A stretch of DNA of 64,000 bases from an uncultured Paracoccaceae bacterium (GCA_947496605.1 CANMDF010000003.1:1-64000); one strand, 5' to 3'. Shown: positions 26,250 through 36,275, counted from the stretch's first letter. Numbers and translations are program-made. The notes: generated by a model not told the origin, from the letters alone.

Positions 26250-26507
26250 ATGAGAGGCAATTTGGGCGCAACAAGCCTACGCCGTCGCAGCAGGGCGATT
26301 GAACCGATGCAAGCCTACGATGCATTGCCCAGACCATTGCGCCAATGGCTTGCCGGAGCCGCTTTGCCGTGGTCACCAGTATCGTGCAAACGTATTTGGG
26401 AAAAGGCACGCAAAGACGGCTTAAGCACAGATGAAGCCCTTGTTAGGCTTGTGCGCGCAGAGCAAAAGACGCTGGAGCGGGATAGGTTCAGCGGCGCGGG
26501 TCCTTAG
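26250..26507 (+). CDS. Small conserved protein (DUF6525-like)
   Basis: An 85-aa basic protein with the pattern RRRSRAIEPMQAYDALPRPLRQWLAGAALPWSP and SCKRIWEKARKDG. This resembles the short DUF6525 proteins of Rhodobacterales, whose function is unknown. It starts 90 bases after znuA on the same strand, with a separate promoter possible. There is no signal peptide or membrane segment. Confidence 0.75.
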   Translation: MRGNLGATSLRRRSRAIEPMQAYDALPRPLRQWLAGAALPWSPVSCKRIWEKARKDGLSTDEALVRLVRAEQKTLERDRFSGAGP

Positions 26508-26528
26508 CAATCAATCCGTCGCAGAAGT

Positions 26529-27515
26529 TTAACGCGTGCCATTCGTAAATTTCTTGCGGCGTTCGCGGATCTTGGCATCAGATTCTGCCGTACCATCATG
26601 GAAGGACCCGAACCACTTATCCCACGGCAATTCAAGCGAGCCGTAATTGCACTCAAAATAACGGTGGTGCATCTGGTGATGAAAGGTGCCCAGTTTCAAT
26701 CGGTTCTTGTCTCTCACGACCATCCCCTCAAATCCCGTATGGGTCGTCGCTGCCGTGAGTGCGTAATATTGCAGATGAAACAGAATATGAACTGGATGGG
26801 CCGCAACGACAAAGTGGATCAGGACGGACCCCAAAAAGATCAAATGTTCAACCGGATGCATCGCCATGCCAGACCAAGGGCCGACGTTGATATTACGATG
26901 ATGCAATGCGTGGACGTGCTTGTAGAAAAACGGAATATGTAGAAAGCGATGAATCCAATAAAAGTAAAAGCTCTCCCAAACTGGGATCAGCAAGAAGAGT
27001 GCGATGAACCACACAGGGTGAGCAGCCCATGTCAGCACTGGCGCATAGCCATTGGCCATCGCCCAATACATCAATACCTCATAGGCAGTCCAGACAGTTA
27101 CGCCACTGGCAATTGTCCAAAACATATTGTCGCGCACCTGCCCGCCCAGCGTGAACTGTCGTCCGTTCTTCATCAATGGACGGGGGTCGTATTTCAACGC
27201 CTGACCCTGCTGGGTGAATGTATAGAAATAGAGGTGCAGACCGCCAGCGACGACCGTCATCAGCACCACATTGCGCACAAATAGCGCCGCGATCCAGTCA
27301 AAGGCGAGCGTATGTGTCACCGCAAGTGATGGCTGGAACCAATAGAATGAAATAAGCGCAATCGCGACGACCATCAGCCGTTCGGTAATCAAAAACCACG
27401 AATGCCAGATCCATGACAGCATTTGCATCGGACGCGGCGGCCATTGAAAGAAAGGAGAGACTTGCAAAGGCACATCCGGAACATGGTTCCAACCTTTAAG
27501 CGGGGTATCTGACAT
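26529..27515 (-). CDS. Sterol desaturase / fatty acid hydroxylase family membrane protein
   Basis: A 328-aa integral membrane protein with four or more hydrophobic segments and the diiron histidine boxes of the family: HRFLH, HVHALHH and HHQMHH (within about residues 190-290). Family members hydroxylate or desaturate lipids using a diiron centre and oxygen. The specific lipid substrate is unknown. The start is ATG 27515; an in-frame TTG at 27527 is less likely. Confidence 0.9.
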   Translation of the reverse strand: MSDTPLKGWNHVPDVPLQVSPFFQWPPRPMQMLSWIWHSWFLITERLMVVAIALISFYWFQPSLAVTHTLAFDWIAALFVRNVVLMTVVAGGLHLYFYTFTQQGQALKYDPRPLMKNGRQFTLGGQVRDNMFWTIASGVTVWTAYEVLMYWAMANGYAPVLTWAAHPVWFIALFLLIPVWESFYFYWIHRFLHIPFFYKHVHALHHRNINVGPWSGMAMHPVEHLIFLGSVLIHFVVAAHPVHILFHLQYYALTAATTHTGFEGMVVRDKNRLKLGTFHHQMHHRYFECNYGSLELPWDKWFGSFHDGTAESDAKIRERRKKFTNGTR

Positions 27516-27713
27516 TGTAAGTCTCAATCTGACAGTTGCTCATAGAAACCTGCCATAGATCGCCATTCCAACAAAGGCGCGATTTGCCCTGCTTAGCAGA
27601 TAACCGACACTGCGCTAACAATTCGCAACACGGTCCAGTTTTTCGTAGGTAAGAGGCGCTACTTGATCGATCAACTTGATAACCTCTTAACTGTCGCCTT
27701 ATCGGAGCCCCAA

Positions 27714-29000
27714 ATGTCCCAGGTCAAATTTGCACCCATCCCGACAAACCCAGACGTTGTGGTAATCGGGGCAGGCTCGGCCGGGCTTGGCGCTGCGCGA
27801 CGGTTGATAAAGAAGGGCAAGACCGTCGTTGTCATTGAGGCCACAGATCGTGTTGGGGGCCGCGCATGGACACAAAGCGACAGCTTTGGTGTGCCTGTCG
27901 ATATGGGGGCGTCATGGATGTCAGGGGCCGACAAGAACCCTTATGCCAAAGTCGCACGGCAGAACGGCTTTACTTTGGTTGAACACACCCACGCCGGAAC
28001 CGATCTTTTCCGCCGGGATGGTTCTCGTGCGAATGCGCAAGACCATGCAGATTATGCAGATAGCTTTGCAGCAATGGAGCAAAGCATGAAGAACGCAGGA
28101 AAGGCGGGGCGTGATGTTGCAGCATCAGAGGTCACACCCGGTGACTTGCCTTGGATGGGCGCTATTCAGTCATGGCTAGGCCCGATGGACTATGGTGTCG
28201 ATTTTGATGAAATCTCGACTTTGGATGATTGGCACAGCAAAAGCGACCAACCCAGCTATTTCGTGCGCGAAGGGTTGGGGGCAGTTGTCGCCACCAAAGC
28301 TAAAGGACTGCCCATCAAACTGAACACCACGGTCACCCATATTGATTGGCGTGGTCATGGGGTGCGCATTGAGACGACTGCGGGGACGATTGCTGCAAAA
28401 GCCTGTATCATCACCGTTTCGACCGGTGTGCTTGCATCTGGTAAAATTCGCTTCACACCCGCATTGCCGAACACCAAAACTGAAGCCGTTCATAACCTGC
28501 CGATGGGTTTACTGGTCAAGGTTCCAATGCTCTTTGACGGTGTGCGCTTGGGTTTAGGTGAAAACAACTGGGTCACCTATGATGTCCCCAACCAGACACC
28601 TGCAAGGGCCTGCTACTTCATCGCTTGGTCTTGCGGCCACGACTACCTGTTTGGCAATATTGGGGGTCAACTGGGGTGGGAGCTGTCACGCGAACCCTCG
28701 GATGTCACAGTAGATTTTGCGATGGAAGAATTGGTGAGACTTGTTGGTTCAGACGCCCGCAAACACTTGGTCAAAGGTTTCCGTACTGATTGGGCAAATG
28801 AGCAAACCACCTTGGGGTCCTATGCCGCCGTCAGGCCAGGCAACACTGGCGTGCGCGAAGTACTTGAGGCACCCGTTGGCAACCGCTTGTTCTTTGCAGG
28901 AGAAGCCATGGGGGACGGCTATTCCGCTTTGATCAGTGGCGCATACCGAAGCGGTAAGCGTGCGGCACGAAAGGTTTGTAAGGCTTTGCAGTCAAGTTGA
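27714..29000 (+). CDS. Flavin monoamine oxidase family protein
   Basis: A 428-aa flavoenzyme: Rossmann FAD motif VVVIGAGSAGLGAARR (15-30), acidic E42, and the amine-oxidase motif DRVGGRAW (45-52). C-terminal elements include FFAGEAMGDGYSALISGAYRSG, the usual FAD-covering segment. It oxidises a primary or secondary amine to an aldehyde or imine with release of peroxide. The ATG at 27714 after CGGAG is preferred over the longer frame. No partner genes reveal the amine. Confidence 0.88.
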   Translation: MSQVKFAPIPTNPDVVVIGAGSAGLGAARRLIKKGKTVVVIEATDRVGGRAWTQSDSFGVPVDMGASWMSGADKNPYAKVARQNGFTLVEHTHAGTDLFRRDGSRANAQDHADYADSFAAMEQSMKNAGKAGRDVAASEVTPGDLPWMGAIQSWLGPMDYGVDFDEISTLDDWHSKSDQPSYFVREGLGAVVATKAKGLPIKLNTTVTHIDWRGHGVRIETTAGTIAAKACIITVSTGVLASGKIRFTPALPNTKTEAVHNLPMGLLVKVPMLFDGVRLGLGENNWVTYDVPNQTPARACYFIAWSCGHDYLFGNIGGQLGWELSREPSDVTVDFAMEELVRLVGSDARKHLVKGFRTDWANEQTTLGSYAAVRPGNTGVREVLEAPVGNRLFFAGEAMGDGYSALISGAYRSGKRAARKVCKALQSS

Positions 29001-29104
29001 TCCCGTTTGAGTTTTGTTGGCGCAGCCGGCTGACATCCGGAGGCAGGTTTAAGCAGGCATTCTATGTGCCATCTCGACCTGAAATACAGCCACTGAGGCT
29101 TGCC

Positions 29105-29413
29105 TTATGCGTCCAAATCAACGACCAAAATGCCATCAAGTCCGCCCACAGCATGTGCAACCAATTGACCGCCCAGCGCCTGATGCCGGGGGTGATCTGC
29201 ATAGTTTTTCAATGCGTCCCAACTGTCAAAATCAACGACAAATCCATGCATGAACCCACGTTCGATTTGTTCCGGGCTTTCTGACCTGCCACCCAAAAAA
29301 CCGTGCGCACCCGGCAGGTCTTGCACAAGCGCCGACAGCCCTGCGTAGATTTCTGCAATCGTTGCTTCATCTGTTTCAGGCTTGAACTTTGTCAGAACTA
29401 TATGCCGGATCAT
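29105..29413 (-). CDS. Dabb (stress-responsive A/B barrel) domain protein
   Basis: A 102-aa single Dabb domain with the characteristic MIRHIVLTKFKPETD start, GFMHGFVVDFDS and YADHPRHQAL motifs. Dabb proteins are small dimeric ferredoxin-like folds that bind small aromatics or act in stress; the exact role here is unknown. It sits alone and faces away from the oxidase gene at 29710. Confidence 0.85.
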   Translation of the reverse strand: MIRHIVLTKFKPETDEATIAEIYAGLSALVQDLPGAHGFLGGRSESPEQIERGFMHGFVVDFDSWDALKNYADHPRHQALGGQLVAHAVGGLDGILVVDLDA

Positions 29414-29709
29414 GCTGCTATTCCTTGATCGTGTTTGATCACACAGCCTGCCTTTATCCCGGTAATGATCAAGGGTGCTTAAGCCTGCATGGTGTTTATA
29501 TGGTCCAATTCATACGTCAATTCGTGGGCTTGGTGACAAATATATCCGGGACAGACAGCGATCATTCGAGGTGTCGGATGCACGCACTGCTTGCATCACC
29601 GTTAACACGCAGCATAATCAAACGGATCAGAAGAGCCCAACTGCGTGTTATTTGAGGCGTTGTTGGCTCCATTAAATCTGACAACAAGAAGTCAAACAGG
29701 AGAGCACAT

Positions 29710-31227
29710 ATGCTATGGTATGATAGCCGAGACTGGGTCAAGCCCGTCAATCTGACGAAGACAATTCGTGCGCCGAAGCCTTTTCCTCAGCAGTACGTCG
29801 ACGCATTGAAAGCGGCCATCACCGGCGATGTGCTTGTGCCGGGCGACGCGCAATATGAAGCAGAGCGACGCGTCTCAAACCCAGCTTTCAACAATTTCCC
29901 AAGCATCATCATCATGTGCGAAACGAATGATGACGTGGCTTTGTGCCTGAAGGTTGCAAGGGAAAGCGGCTTTCCCGCCGTGGCCCGTTCAGGTGGCCAT
30001 AGCACGGCCGGTTTCTCGTCGCCCAACGACTCTATGGTAATTAATGTACGGCGCATGGTCGCGATCGACATTGCAGAAGACGGTTCAAATGTTTGGGTCG
30101 ATGCCGGTTGCGATTTTGGCACGCTGAACACTGCACTTGAGGTCAGAAATCTCCATACACCCGGCGGCGCCTGCCCAGATGTGTGCATTGGGGGCTATAT
30201 GCAGGGTGGCGGCTATGGATTTACCGCCCGTATCTTTGGGATGAATTGCGACCAAGTGATTGCCGCAGAAATAATGGGCACCGATGGCACGATGTACCAT
30301 GCGCGACCTGATGGTACCGAAGCAGAGAAGGACCTCTATTGGGCTATCCGTGGTGGCACAGGCAGTAACTTTGGCATTCTGTTGCGGGTCTGCTTCAAGC
30401 TTCAACCATCTGCAATCTTCTCAGGCTTCTCAATCCGGTGGGATCTGTCGGAAACCGACGGACCTGACCATGCAGCCCATGCGCTGTCATGGTTACAGGC
30501 CAATTTCACAAAGACAGAAGTCAGTCGCGACGTGGGCTACCAGATGATCTGGGTCTTTGAAGGACCAGAAGGCGTGCAGAAAAAACCATACTTGTTGATG
30601 CGGGGCATGTACAAAGGTGGCCGCGAAGAAATGCTAGAAAGGCTGCATGGTGTGTTAGCGTTGCGCGGGGCCACGTTAGAGTATGAATTCAGCCCAATGC
30701 CTTACTCGATCTTGAACAAGATCCTGCTAACCACGCCCTATGAAGTTCCGCAATTTCCGGCATCGGTCCTCGCCACCCACTCTGCACCGCCAGAATCCAA
30801 ACTAAGCCGCATTCTCGAACGGGTTTTGGAACCCGCGGATTGGAAGGTCTTGATTGAACACTTCCTCAAATCACCAAATCCTTACACGACGATTGCGATG
30901 GAAATGTACGGGGCCGCAATTAACGAAGTCTCCGCCCGCGATACTGCCTTCGTGCATCGCGATGACTACTGCGATCTGTTTTGCGATGTCTTCTGGTTGA
31001 CGGATGAACAGCGTGCACCAGCCGAGGCATTCTCAGCGGAATGGGCACGACTTGTGGAGCCTCATTGGGATGGTGCCGTCTACCAAAACTATCCACGTGT
31101 AGGCGACATGCAGTTTTCAGAAGAATTCTGGAACCCAGAGGCGTATGCACGGTTAGAGTGTATCAAAAGTAAGGTCGATCCCGAGAACATTCTGCGCTTT
31201 GAACAAAGCGTCGGTCAGGCGGATTAG
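29710..31227 (+). CDS. FAD-binding oxidoreductase, berberine-bridge-enzyme-like (BBE)
   Basis: A 505-aa flavoprotein of the VAO/PCMH family. RSGGHST (94-98, H97) is the usual histidine for bicovalent FAD, and C155 in GGACPDVCIGG matches the second attachment site. The BBE-type C-terminus ends near YARLECIKSKVDPENILRFEQS. No signal peptide is seen, and the start has a strong AGGAGAG site. Such enzymes oxidise sugars, alcohols or alkaloid-like substrates. The cyclase gene begins 12 bases downstream and may be co-transcribed. Confidence 0.9.
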   Translation: MLWYDSRDWVKPVNLTKTIRAPKPFPQQYVDALKAAITGDVLVPGDAQYEAERRVSNPAFNNFPSIIIMCETNDDVALCLKVARESGFPAVARSGGHSTAGFSSPNDSMVINVRRMVAIDIAEDGSNVWVDAGCDFGTLNTALEVRNLHTPGGACPDVCIGGYMQGGGYGFTARIFGMNCDQVIAAEIMGTDGTMYHARPDGTEAEKDLYWAIRGGTGSNFGILLRVCFKLQPSAIFSGFSIRWDLSETDGPDHAAHALSWLQANFTKTEVSRDVGYQMIWVFEGPEGVQKKPYLLMRGMYKGGREEMLERLHGVLALRGATLEYEFSPMPYSILNKILLTTPYEVPQFPASVLATHSAPPESKLSRILERVLEPADWKVLIEHFLKSPNPYTTIAMEMYGAAINEVSARDTAFVHRDDYCDLFCDVFWLTDEQRAPAEAFSAEWARLVEPHWDGAVYQNYPRVGDMQFSEEFWNPEAYARLECIKSKVDPENILRFEQSVGQAD

Positions 31228-31239
31228 AAACAAACACAC

Positions 31240-34191
31240 GTGAACCAAACTGCAGGACTAAGTATCGATTCATGGCTGGCCCGCCTCGGGCTGGACCAAT
31301 ACGCGGCGGCTTTTGTCGCCGCGGACATTGATATGGATGTTCTGCCTCACCTGAGTGACGATGACCTGCGTGAAGTCGGTGTGCAGTCTTTGGGACATCG
31401 GCGCAAGATCATGGCCGCCGCAAAAGAGCAATCGCCTGAAGTCTCACCAGCGGAACGGCGGTTTATCACGGTGCTCTTTTGCGATCTGGTGGGTTCGACC
31501 CGGCTTTCAGGTCAGCTGGACGCCGAAGCCTATGCCGAATTACTGAACTTATATCATGCCAACGTAAACCGCGTGGCCCAGAAATATGGCGGGCATGTCG
31601 CGCAGTTCCTAGGCGACGGCGCGCTAATCTATTTTGGAAGCCCAGTCCCGCTTGAAGATGCAGCCGCGCGTGCTGCAATCACGGCGCTTGAACTGCCAAG
31701 CGCCGTGTCCAATCTGAGCGACAATCTACCCAAAATTGAAGTGCGCATAGGCATTGCGAGTGGTCCGGTTGTGGTCAGGGACACCATTCAAGGTGATCGG
31801 GCAGCCGTCGGCCAAACCATGAACCTCGCAGCAAGACTTCAGGCAAAAGCTGAACCCGGGACGACTGTGCTATCGACCGCGACAGTCGACCTGATCAAAG
31901 ACCAGTTTGAAGTTGTTGATCTTGGATTTCACCCGTTGAAAGACTTTGAAGATCCTATGCGCCTCTACCGGCTTGGCGTTCAAAAAACGGCGACATATCT
32001 AGATACCAAAGCGCCACCAATCGCTGCTTCGCAGTTCGTCAACAGAACCAAAGAGCTATCCATCATGGAGGTGGCACTGACAGAGTCCCAGCAAACTGCG
32101 GTATCGCTGCTGGTGACTGGCGAAGCGGGGATGGGTAAGTCACGACTGGCGGCGGAGTTTGTCGCGAACCGGCGTGCAGAAGGTGTCCATGTAAAGGCGT
32201 TCGCGTGCTCGCCTTTGGGTCCCGCAATTCCCTTTTTCCCTTTCCTGCGACCACTTCAACAGGCTGCAGATGACGGTGATGATGCGGCTGCGCGTTTGAC
32301 AAGGATGCTCAATGCGAATGATGCCGAAACCCAGCTGGAACGCCGTGAACTCCGTCGCGAAACGATTCTGGCCCTGTCGCGATACCTTGATAGACGAAGC
32401 GAAGCGCATGACCCTGTCATCATGGTTGAAGACCTACAATGGGCCGATCCATCAACGCTAGAAACACTTGCGCATCTGACGACGCAAGATCACAAGAAAC
32501 GCCTTCTGCTTTTGACATCGCGCAACACGGAAGTGATCGCCCACATTCCTCATTGCCGACATCTCCCCGTACTTCCACTTTCGCCCGAGCATACACGTGA
32601 GATTGTCCTCAACCGTCTGGGGGAAGTTGAAGGCTGGCAAACGCTGGTTGATCCCATTTCAGATCGCGCACAGGGCGTGCCGATCTTTGCCGAAGAACTG
32701 GCAAATGAAATGCGTCTGCGGACACATGCGGGGACAGGTGATGTGAACGACATACCGTCCAGTTTGCAACAAAGCCTACAGGCCAGAATTGATCGTCTAG
32801 GTCCCGGACGTCAGCTGTTGCGGCTGGTATCTTGCATAGCCCGCGTCACGCCGATTTGGATTGCACAGGCCACATGGGGAACACCGGCGTCTTTTGGTGC
32901 CGCGATCGAGGATCTGACCCAGTCTGGCTTTGCGCAACTGATCCCGGGCGGGGTGGATGAGCCCGAAGGAATGCTTGAGATTAAGCACCAGATCGTGCGT
33001 GAAATTGCCTACGACATGATCTTGCCCAAGGATCGCAAAGAGATTCACCAAGTCATTGCGTCAAATCTGATAGGAGACGCTGGCGCAAAACTAAATCCGG
33101 CCTTGCTTGCTGAACACCTGGAGTTGGGTGGTCAAGCCACGCTCGCTGCGAAGAAATGGTCCGAAGCGGGACAACTTGCAGCGGGTCAATCTGCCGATGC
33201 TGAGGCGGTTGTTCTGTTCAATCGAGCACTGGCGCTCTTGCCGCAAATGCCTGCGGGTGCAGAAACAGATGACTTTGAGATCGACACCGTTCTAAAGCTC
33301 TATCCAGCCATGATCGGTGCCCGCAGCTATGCCATTGCCAATGACGAGCTTTCCGAGAGATTGGACAAGCTTGTGGCCCGTAAAACGACGCCTGAACGCA
33401 TCATGTCGGGGCTTTTCTATCAATGGATCGGCACCGTTTCGAGAGGCGACATTCAGGCAGGACTAGACCTGTTACAGGGGCTCAAGCGAGATGCCGTGAC
33501 GGGCGGTGATCCAATCTTGGAAATGCTGTGGGATCGGATGCACGGTTCAACACTCATGTTTCATGGCGACTTAAAGCAGGCGCGGCAGGTGTTGACCAAC
33601 ATGACGGCGCAGTACGTTCGCGCGGACCATGAAGCGTCTTTGGCCAAATATGGAGCCACGGATAATTATGTTACCGTATTATGCTGTCTTGCGGCCATCG
33701 ACGCATTAGAGGACCGACCAGACAGTGCGCAAATGGCACTTATTGCTGCTGAAGAACGCGGGCATGTGCATACTTTGTGCCACACGATCACCTTTGGTGT
33801 CGCCCTGCCCGCCGTCATCCGCCAGGATTGGACGACCGCGAAATCTTCTGCCGAACGTCTGTTACGGTTGGGTGAGGATAGAGATCTCTTTCTCTGGAGG
33901 ACTTTCGGCGCGCTGATTACAAGCATGACAACAACAAACGATGGGGCGATTGAAGAAGGGTCAATACAGTTTGCGAGGGCCTGCCAGTCTTTGTCCAAGC
34001 AAGGGTTCAACTTTATGATCCCAAGTTTTCAAGCTTTGTTTGTCAGGACCAAGAGCGCACACGCGGCACCTAATCCAGACGAAATAGCTCAGATCGAGAA
34101 TATCCTCTCAAAGAGCGAGCGCTGGATGCTTCCCGTGATCGCAGAGATATCCCCCTCCAGTCGTCGTAATACCACCGAAAGCAAATCTTAG
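31240..34191 (+). CDS. SAM domain-adenylate/guanylate cyclase-AAA ATPase-TPR protein
   Basis: A 983-aa multidomain protein. Residues 8-62 are a sterile-alpha-motif domain. Residues 73-240 are a class III cyclase with metal residues D82 (CDLVGST) and D126 (LGDGALIYFG) and transition-state N195 and R199 (NLAAR). Residues 265-600 hold an AAA-type ATPase (Walker A GEAGMGKS, 294-301; MVEDLQWAD B-strand), followed by a long helical region of TPR type. It may make cAMP or cGMP, with regulation by the ATPase/TPR part. The start is GTG 31240, close behind the FAD oxidase. Confidence 0.9.
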   Translation: MNQTAGLSIDSWLARLGLDQYAAAFVAADIDMDVLPHLSDDDLREVGVQSLGHRRKIMAAAKEQSPEVSPAERRFITVLFCDLVGSTRLSGQLDAEAYAELLNLYHANVNRVAQKYGGHVAQFLGDGALIYFGSPVPLEDAAARAAITALELPSAVSNLSDNLPKIEVRIGIASGPVVVRDTIQGDRAAVGQTMNLAARLQAKAEPGTTVLSTATVDLIKDQFEVVDLGFHPLKDFEDPMRLYRLGVQKTATYLDTKAPPIAASQFVNRTKELSIMEVALTESQQTAVSLLVTGEAGMGKSRLAAEFVANRRAEGVHVKAFACSPLGPAIPFFPFLRPLQQAADDGDDAAARLTRMLNANDAETQLERRELRRETILALSRYLDRRSEAHDPVIMVEDLQWADPSTLETLAHLTTQDHKKRLLLLTSRNTEVIAHIPHCRHLPVLPLSPEHTREIVLNRLGEVEGWQTLVDPISDRAQGVPIFAEELANEMRLRTHAGTGDVNDIPSSLQQSLQARIDRLGPGRQLLRLVSCIARVTPIWIAQATWGTPASFGAAIEDLTQSGFAQLIPGGVDEPEGMLEIKHQIVREIAYDMILPKDRKEIHQVIASNLIGDAGAKLNPALLAEHLELGGQATLAAKKWSEAGQLAAGQSADAEAVVLFNRALALLPQMPAGAETDDFEIDTVLKLYPAMIGARSYAIANDELSERLDKLVARKTTPERIMSGLFYQWIGTVSRGDIQAGLDLLQGLKRDAVTGGDPILEMLWDRMHGSTLMFHGDLKQARQVLTNMTAQYVRADHEASLAKYGATDNYVTVLCCLAAIDALEDRPDSAQMALIAAEERGHVHTLCHTITFGVALPAVIRQDWTTAKSSAERLLRLGEDRDLFLWRTFGALITSMTTTNDGAIEEGSIQFARACQSLSKQGFNFMIPSFQALFVRTKSAHAAPNPDEIAQIENILSKSERWMLPVIAEISPSSRRNTTESKS

Positions 34192-34207
34192 GGGCGATAC
34201 ATCTGCG

Positions 34208-34693
34208 TTACTCGCCGATGCTAAGCCGATCAGTCGTGCCATCTTCTTTACGCACATCAATCGTCGCATCGCCAATCGCCACGATTTGCCAGTCACCCAA
34301 TCGCGCATCTTCCTCCAAACGAAAGATCTGAGGGCTGGTTGATATCCGCAACAATGCAACTTTCTCGCCTTCAGAGCCCAAAATACCAACCAGCGTCAGG
34401 GTTGCTTCCGGTGCAACAGGTGCGACGGGGGCTTCCGGTGCGGCTGGCGGCGTCCGTGTTGAGTGAAAAAGCGGGCGTTCGCCGGTGACTTCGATCAAAT
34501 TGGCAAGCGTCTCTTGAGAGGATTCCAACCTAGCAGTCAGGTCGTTGTTAGGGGTTCGTATCTCTTGTACTTGTGCATCGCCCTTTGGCAACCAGCCCCA
34601 TAACGCCAATCCGCAAAAACCAACCAAGACGGCCGTGCCAATCATAGTCCCGTTCGCCGGTTGCGTCTTTGATTTGGGTTTCTGCTGTGTCAT
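34208..34693 (-). CDS. GspC-like type II secretion inner-membrane protein
   Basis: A 161-aa protein with one transmembrane segment near residues 17-37. A Pro/Ala-rich linker (PPAAPEAPVAPVAPEA) follows, then a GspC/PulC HR-like domain (LTLVGILGSEGEKVALLRI…, GDWQIVAIGDATIDVRKEDG). No PDZ or coiled coil follows, so it is a short version; it could alternatively be called GspN-like. It would link the inner-membrane platform to the secretin. It is the last gene of the leftward operon, overlapping gspM by four bases. Confidence 0.7.
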   Translation of the reverse strand: MTQQKPKSKTQPANGTMIGTAVLVGFCGLALWGWLPKGDAQVQEIRTPNNDLTARLESSQETLANLIEVTGERPLFHSTRTPPAAPEAPVAPVAPEATLTLVGILGSEGEKVALLRISTSPQIFRLEEDARLGDWQIVAIGDATIDVRKEDGTTDRLSIGE

Positions 34694-35226
34694 CTTTCGG
34701 ACAGCCCATAGAGTTGAAGTTGGAATGAAACACGCCGCTCCGGGCTGGACCGTGTCGTTCGCGCCCGCCGCAGCGATATTTGCTCAATAACAACGATAGG
34801 TTCCAATGCCGAGAGACCATGAAGATAGGCCCCCAGTTCGGTCTCAGGCGCAACACCGTTGACGGTAAGATTTAATCGGACAAACCCATCGATTTGTTCG
34901 ATCTGATCCGTGCGAATGACTTCAATCTGAATGTCGTGTGATTCAGCAAGATTTTGTAAATTAGTCTGCAGGATGGCCTGCGCCAACTGTGGCGTGTCTC
35001 CGGTATAGAACGCACTGGCAGCCAATCCGCTACCGGTGTCGGTTCCTTGGGTCATCGCATCTGCACGGGCAATCACGGCGCGCATTTCGGCAAGGTCGGA
35101 ATTGCGCGCTGATGCGCCTGAAATCAGGATAAGCCCGATCAAACCTATCAAAGCCACAAGACCATATCCCGCAAAAAGGATAATCCGGCGTGGCAGTGCC
35201 GGTTGGCGAAAGCGAAAATCACTCAT
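34690..35226 (-). CDS. Type II secretion protein GspM-like
   Basis: A 178-aa protein with one N-terminal transmembrane segment (about 15-37), then a coiled region and a ferredoxin-like domain, matching GspM/PilO-type platform proteins. It is placed directly after the GspL-like gene, overlapping it by four bases, which is the usual L-M order. Sequence conservation is low in this family, so the assignment rests largely on topology and position. Confidence 0.75.
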   Translation of the reverse strand: MSDFRFRQPALPRRIILFAGYGLVALIGLIGLILISGASARNSDLAEMRAVIARADAMTQGTDTGSGLAASAFYTGDTPQLAQAILQTNLQNLAESHDIQIEVIRTDQIEQIDGFVRLNLTVNGVAPETELGAYLHGLSALEPIVVIEQISLRRARTTRSSPERRVSFQLQLYGLSER

Positions 35227-36275
35227 GGTGCCGCACCTGTCAGGGTCGCCGCGATCCGAAACCGCTCAAGCGATTGCGAATTGTCACGTGTCACAGGGGA
35301 TGCAAACCGAATGTCGGTCAGCTCTGGTAAAGTCGTAAGCATTTGGGTGATTTCAGCCGCCGAAGGCGCGAAACCTGCCAAAGTCACGGTATCATCATCA
35401 ATGATCAGCTGATCGAGCCAAACCCCATCTGGCAGCAGCTCACTGAGTTTGCCTGTCATAGCTAGCTTATCTGTCGCCAGTTGCAGTGATTGATCCAGTT
35501 TTTGTATGCCAGCAGCCGATTGTGCCTGTTCAGACAACGCCGCACGCGCATTCGCGGCTTCTTGCGAGACGGCGGAACGCGTCATGCTGTCAGAAATCAT
35601 TAAGGCGATCGCCGACACACAAAAGATCATCGCGCCCACCAAACTTAGCTTAAGCGCGACGGGCAGGTGCTTGGTCAGTGACAACGAGTTTGCTTGGTTG
35701 GCATGCCCTGCCCATTCTGGACGCGCAGCAAACTCGACTTCGGTTGTAGATCGACGGACCATACCAATCGGTATTTCAGCCTGTGCAAGTAAATCCAAAG
35801 CTTCCTGAACACGATTCTTCAAGATAACAGCAGCGCGTGCGCGCCATTTGCCATCCTCCTGCTCTTCACCAATCCAAAACCAGTAGGATGCATCCTCACT
35901 AAATGGGGACCGGAATTGCAGTTCATTTTCAATGATTTGCCGCAATTCTGGCAATGTGGCATCGGGCAAGCGAAACGACAAATCAATACAGCTGTCATCC
36001 ATCACAACCAGATCAACCGGTGCTTGCCCACGCTGGTCAACGAGCTCTGAAATTGTTGCAGCAGACAGTAGCTTTTTCTCGGACGACCGCGGTCGACGCA
36101 ATGTCGGTGCATCGTCCGTGATCGCGACATAAAAATCCGAGACCGGTACTGAATCAGCAGAAGGCACGGCCAATTCGGCCGAGCCTTGCAGTGCTAGGTT
36201 TCGATATTGGTTCCGCTTTCTTGCGAAAGGCACCGCTTTGGTGTCTTTCGCAGGATCGCTATCAGTCTTCGCCAC
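35223..36275 (-). CDS. Type II secretion protein GspL-like (PilN domain)
   Basis: A 350-aa protein. It has a cytoplasmic N-terminal part of the GspL/PilM-actin-like type (up to about residue 205), a single transmembrane segment near 210-230, and a periplasmic PilN-like domain (LPDGVWLDQLIIDDDTVTLAGFAPS). The start is GTG 36275. It recruits the GspE ATPase to the membrane. It lies 52 bases after the DUF1501 gene, in the same operon. Confidence 0.8.
   Translation of the reverse strand: MAKTDSDPAKDTKAVPFARKRNQYRNLALQGSAELAVPSADSVPVSDFYVAITDDAPTLRRPRSSEKKLLSAATISELVDQRGQAPVDLVVMDDSCIDLSFRLPDATLPELRQIIENELQFRSPFSEDASYWFWIGEEQEDGKWRARAAVILKNRVQEALDLLAQAEIPIGMVRRSTTEVEFAARPEWAGHANQANSLSLTKHLPVALKLSLVGAMIFCVSAIALMISDSMTRSAVSQEAANARAALSEQAQSAAGIQKLDQSLQLATDKLAMTGKLSELLPDGVWLDQLIIDDDTVTLAGFAPSAAEITQMLTTLPELTDIRFASPVTRDNSQSLERFRIAATLTGAAP

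Noticed and set aside
29422-29473. 8-bp inverted repeat CCTTGATC / GATCAAGG
   Set aside because: Arms are short and 36 bases apart, with no promoter or terminator context. It could be chance.
34192-34207. Possible terminator between the convergent cyclase and gspC-like genes
   Set aside because: Only 16 bases lie between the stops and no hairpin with a U-run is present.
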